Below, one piece after another: positions 61,265 to 64,000 of a stretch of 64,000 nt of DNA. The number at the start of each line of letters is the position of its first letter. Position 1 is the stretch's first letter. The stretch comes from Pseudoscleropodium purum (lineage: Eukaryota > Streptophyta > Bryopsida > Hypnales > Brachytheciaceae), in NCBI GenBank assembly GCA_963969395.1, contig OZ017802.1, forward strand, positions 7,938,501 to 8,002,500. The letters are read 5' to 3'. The translations under genes and the position numbers were made by a program. Below the pieces are notes generated by a model that made no database searches, was not told the origin of the DNA, and saw only the letters and a program-made list of their open reading frames with translations.

Positions 61265-61625
61265 ATAAGGTAGAAGTACCTATTTCAGATAACTTAAATA
61301 TTTCAGACTAGATAATGTGGGAAAGTCATGGGGAACTAAGATTAGTGTGTGCAAAAATAAGATTGTCGAAAATTGCCAAAAAATGAATATTTTATTGAAT
61401 ATAAAAGTCAATTTTGCACCTAGACCTATTCTAGTTTCATAGACTCACCTATTGTAGTTAGCTTTGGCATTTCTTCCTTGGCCAAGAAGGAAGAGAGATG
61501 AGTGGATGAGAAGGTACAAACCAAAAATCTTTTTTAGTGACCATTGCATCCAGTTGTTGTCTATAATAGGTTAGCCTGCAAAGCAATTACAAGAAGCTTG
61601 TCCAAAATAGGTACTTCTACCTTAT
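61265..61625. mobile_element. 361-bp element with perfect 21-bp TIRs
   Basis: 61265-61285 (ATAAGGTAGAAGTACCTATT...) and 61605-61625 are exact reverse complements. The interior shows no coding capacity. A clear target duplication was not seen. This is most likely a MITE. Confidence 0.75.
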
Positions 61626-61987
61626 GTCAAATCAATGATTCAAATTTAAATAGAATCTCCCAACTAATCGATATGAATCTACAAATTCTATGTTCTCTAT
61701 AAATTATCCAATCAACCCTTGAATCAACCAACATGTATTCTAATTGTGGCATACAACATTAGCAAGGATTAGTACAATCAATATTTAAGGAAATCTTGTA
61801 AAAACATTAACACATTTAAACACTGGTTAATTTGACCGCAAGAAGTAATCCACATACTTGCAAGTCCCTCGATTTGTCATCAACAAACCAAGGAGTAGAT
61901 TGATTAGACTTGATATCAAAATTACTTACATTACTAATTAGTTAGTTCATTCTCAAATTCTAGACATTAATCCTTAAACATCAAAGG

Positions 61988-62200
61988 GGTGACCCTAGAA
62001 ATCATCCTTTTCTATAACCGCATGAATCACTAGCCTTCAAAATTGCAAAAGTAGTCATTGCAAGTCAAACTATTGTAGAAGATCTTCCCTTTCTAAAACA
62101 ACTTTTTTGAGGATTAATAGTTGCATTTTTGTTCTATATAGTTAGATTCCTTGTCATCCATTGGATATAAAATGCCCGCCTCAGTGCTCAAAGATTAAAT
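61988..62200 (+). repeat. paralogue of 46790-46892 + 47318-47430 lacking the 425-bp insertion
   Basis: Blocks 'ggtgacc', 'aaatcatcc', 'gaatcact', 'attgcaagtcaaacta' and then 'aggattaatagttgca' and 'atgcccgc' occur in the same order as in the flanks of the TIR element at 46893-47317. The join at about 62070-62076 ('aaactattgtag') marks the uninserted site. Confidence 0.75.
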
Positions 62201-62699
62201 AAACTAGAGCAAGACCCATTGCTCAAATTTGATTTCCAATATTCCCTTACCAACAAGCTTAAATATATTATTCCATTTGATTGTGTGAATCTCAAAGAAT
62301 TATCAAGACATCTTCATCTCATTTAAATGATAATAATCTTATTAACACTTGAGGTTTGTGTGTTTTACCAATCATTCAAGTGATACATTTACAATCAACT
62401 TTCTTTAGTAGACCTTTGTCAAATTAATTTCTCTCTCTAAGGGTCTTTACACACCTACAACACAATGATAAGGCCTATCATTGTATTTAGCAAAAAAATA
62501 TTATTTTGTTTTCATAGTATAGTAAGATTTTTCTTTAATTTCCAAACCTGAGTATGGTTTCTAATAGTGTAGTTCTAAACTAGGGTTTTCACAATTCATG
62601 CATAACAATACTAAACTTTGGCTCTGAGTGACATGTTTAAAAGATTTAGGGTTTGAGGCTCCTTTGGTTGTGTTAGATGTGGCTCATTCATAATTGCAA

Positions 62700-64000
62700 G
62701 GTTTAGCTTAATTTAGTTTAGTTTTGTGGGGAGGAGGTAGTGGAGTAGTTGTCCTTGCGGAGGTCGCCCGTATCTGCCATGAGATTCGCGAGAGTTCAGT
62801 TGAAGATTGTGTTCAAAGTGCCTTGAAGGGGGATCGGTTGCATCCGAATGTGCATGGGGTTCATCGTTTGATGTAGAGAGTGTTGCACATTGTTGGAAGG
62901 TTGTAAGAATCCTTGATAACAACAATCCATCCAAACGATAGTGAAGTGGTTTGATCTCATCATTGCAAAAAAATTTAGAAATTTTTGATGTGGCAATTTG
63001 CAACTTTTCTAATGTGTGCATATTGGTGTTGATGGGTGGTGTCGTTTGTGATGCAATAGAACTGATATGTTTCATTTTATGCAAGCAGATTAGCAATTGT
63101 GATCGGTTCCATTTTTGTACTCTATTAGTTCACTACACTTGTGATCGGTGAAGAATAATCTTGTTATTGAATAGATGGCATATGGCTATGTCTTAGAGGA
63201 TAGGTTGAAGAATACTATGTTGTCTAATTTGACTACATTTGGAAGTTGTTGGGTATTACATGAATGCCTTTCATGCAATAGATGATAGCTTTGCCACCGA
63301 ATTCAAAGAGATTGTTGAAATTTTGTGTACATTTGAGTTGAGGCAATTGGTGGTCTATGCCCAGCTTAAGGCAAGTAAACTAATAGGCATTGTAGATTTT
63401 TAGCAAAGAACTAGCAGCAAACCAGTGGAACTTGTCCAAATTGGAGAACCAACAAAAAAGCCCAATGACGTTTTGATCCCACTTAGGTGATAAAAGTCCT
63501 CTTTGTTCATTTTGTACTCAAAATGAAGTTTTCACAATGTTCACAAAGTCGAGAGAGGTAATTGCATTCATTACAGCACTTATCGTGCTCTTGTAAAATG
63601 TTTTGGTGGAGATGGCAAGGGCTTAGGAGGTTGGAGAAGAACAAGAATCAGGCTGTGAAATTGTTGCTCGTACATACAATGTACTAATGCAAATGCATCA
63701 GATTGTATCCTACCTTCTTTACAATTTCTGCATTGGTAATGTAAGGATGTTGGTAGACAACAAATTAGAGTTTTGAATCAATCCATGATCAACAATTTGG
63801 TTTTTGATTTTTTTTTATGTACTAAATATGATGACTTGGGATGGAGTCAAAACTTTTGCATGACAAAGAAGACCATGTTCTAGTTAGCTGCAAGACTTCA
63901 ACCATTCATTCAAAGACATGATACTAAATTTCAAAAAGTTGTTCCAATTAGAGTGTAAACAACAATAGTTGTTTACAAGCTTGTTCAAGGAGCTCCTTTG
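62700..64000 (+). pseudogene. possible decayed coding sequence, function unknown
   Basis: Base use is more even than in the flanks and several plus-strand stretches read like fragments of a protein broken by stops and frame changes. Examples are 63292-63400 (FATEFKEIVEILCTFELRQL and on) and 63630-63775 (ARTYNVLMQMHQIVSYLLYN and on). No domain was recognised, and no splice arrangement restored one long frame by eye. A 127-codon antisense frame at 62713-63096 overlaps the first part. It could be a transposon protein remnant or chance. It runs off the window end. Confidence 0.2.

Larger units (their letters stand above)
60606..62690. other. AT-rich intergenic DNA with a MITE and an empty-site repeat
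   Basis: This stretch includes the 61265-61625 inverted-repeat element and, at 61988-62200, a repeat whose other copy is split by the 46893-47317 element. A 103-codon frame starting at 60613 is AT-driven hydrophobic translation without a recognisable domain and is not called a gene. Confidence 0.45.

Overview
This window reads as nuclear DNA of a land plant or a close streptophyte relative. It is very AT-rich, full of non-coding repeats and poor in genes. Only two genes could be reconstructed convincingly. Both are split by GT-AG introns whose phases join cleanly. On the minus strand (41334-44766) lies an eight-exon gene for a 505-residue three-RRM protein of the plant hnRNP-Q / LIF2-like group. 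On the plus strand (35014-39315) lies a ten-exon gene for a 427-residue TPR protein that most resembles TTC23, a ciliary protein. A TTC23-type gene beside a plant-type hnRNP-Q gene would fit a lineage with motile sperm (bryophyte, fern, lycophyte, cycad or Ginkgo) or a streptophyte alga. That placement is inference.

Layout. 1-10.9 kb: AT-rich repeat debris with a TIR element at 5.76 kb and large foldback repeats at 6.6 and 10.0 kb. 11.0-14.65 kb: an island of clearly higher GC with no recognisable gene. 14.65-17.2 kb: two hairpin elements, one an almost perfect 222-bp palindrome with CACTA ends. 17.2-20.6 kb: a three-copy imperfect tandem repeat, a 935-bp element bounded by TTAA, and a GC-richer patch with an intron-like signal. 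20.6-34.9 kb: repeats only, including a second 934-bp TTAA element in the opposite orientation, a 299-bp TA-bounded MITE and a foldback repeat. 35.0-39.3 kb: the TTC23-like gene. 40.7-46.7 kb: the hnRNP-Q-like gene with its probable UTRs and GC-rich promoter side. 46.9-47.3 kb: a 425-bp TIR element whose paralogous empty site can be seen at about 62.07 kb. 48.5-50.3 kb: a 1.7-kb element with long inverted ends. 51-54.5 kb: CACTA-like ends, a tRNA-derived SINE-like unit and more foldback repeats. 59.08-60.6 kb: a homogeneous 24-bp AT satellite in two sequence phases. 60.6-64 kb: repeats and possibly decayed coding sequence.

The two genes do not form an operon or an obvious pathway. They face each other (convergent, tail to tail) across about 2 kb of AT-rich sequence. 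No rRNA, intact tRNA, CRISPR array, transposase, reverse transcriptase or viral gene was recognised. The main novelty is in the repeats: several internally consistent non-autonomous element families (TTAA-bounded, TA-bounded, CACTA-like and giant foldback types) that appear in multiple copies within 64 kb, sometimes nested. I found no convincing new multi-gene system. Exon joins were worked out by eye from splice signals, phase and family similarity; no alignment or expression data were available.
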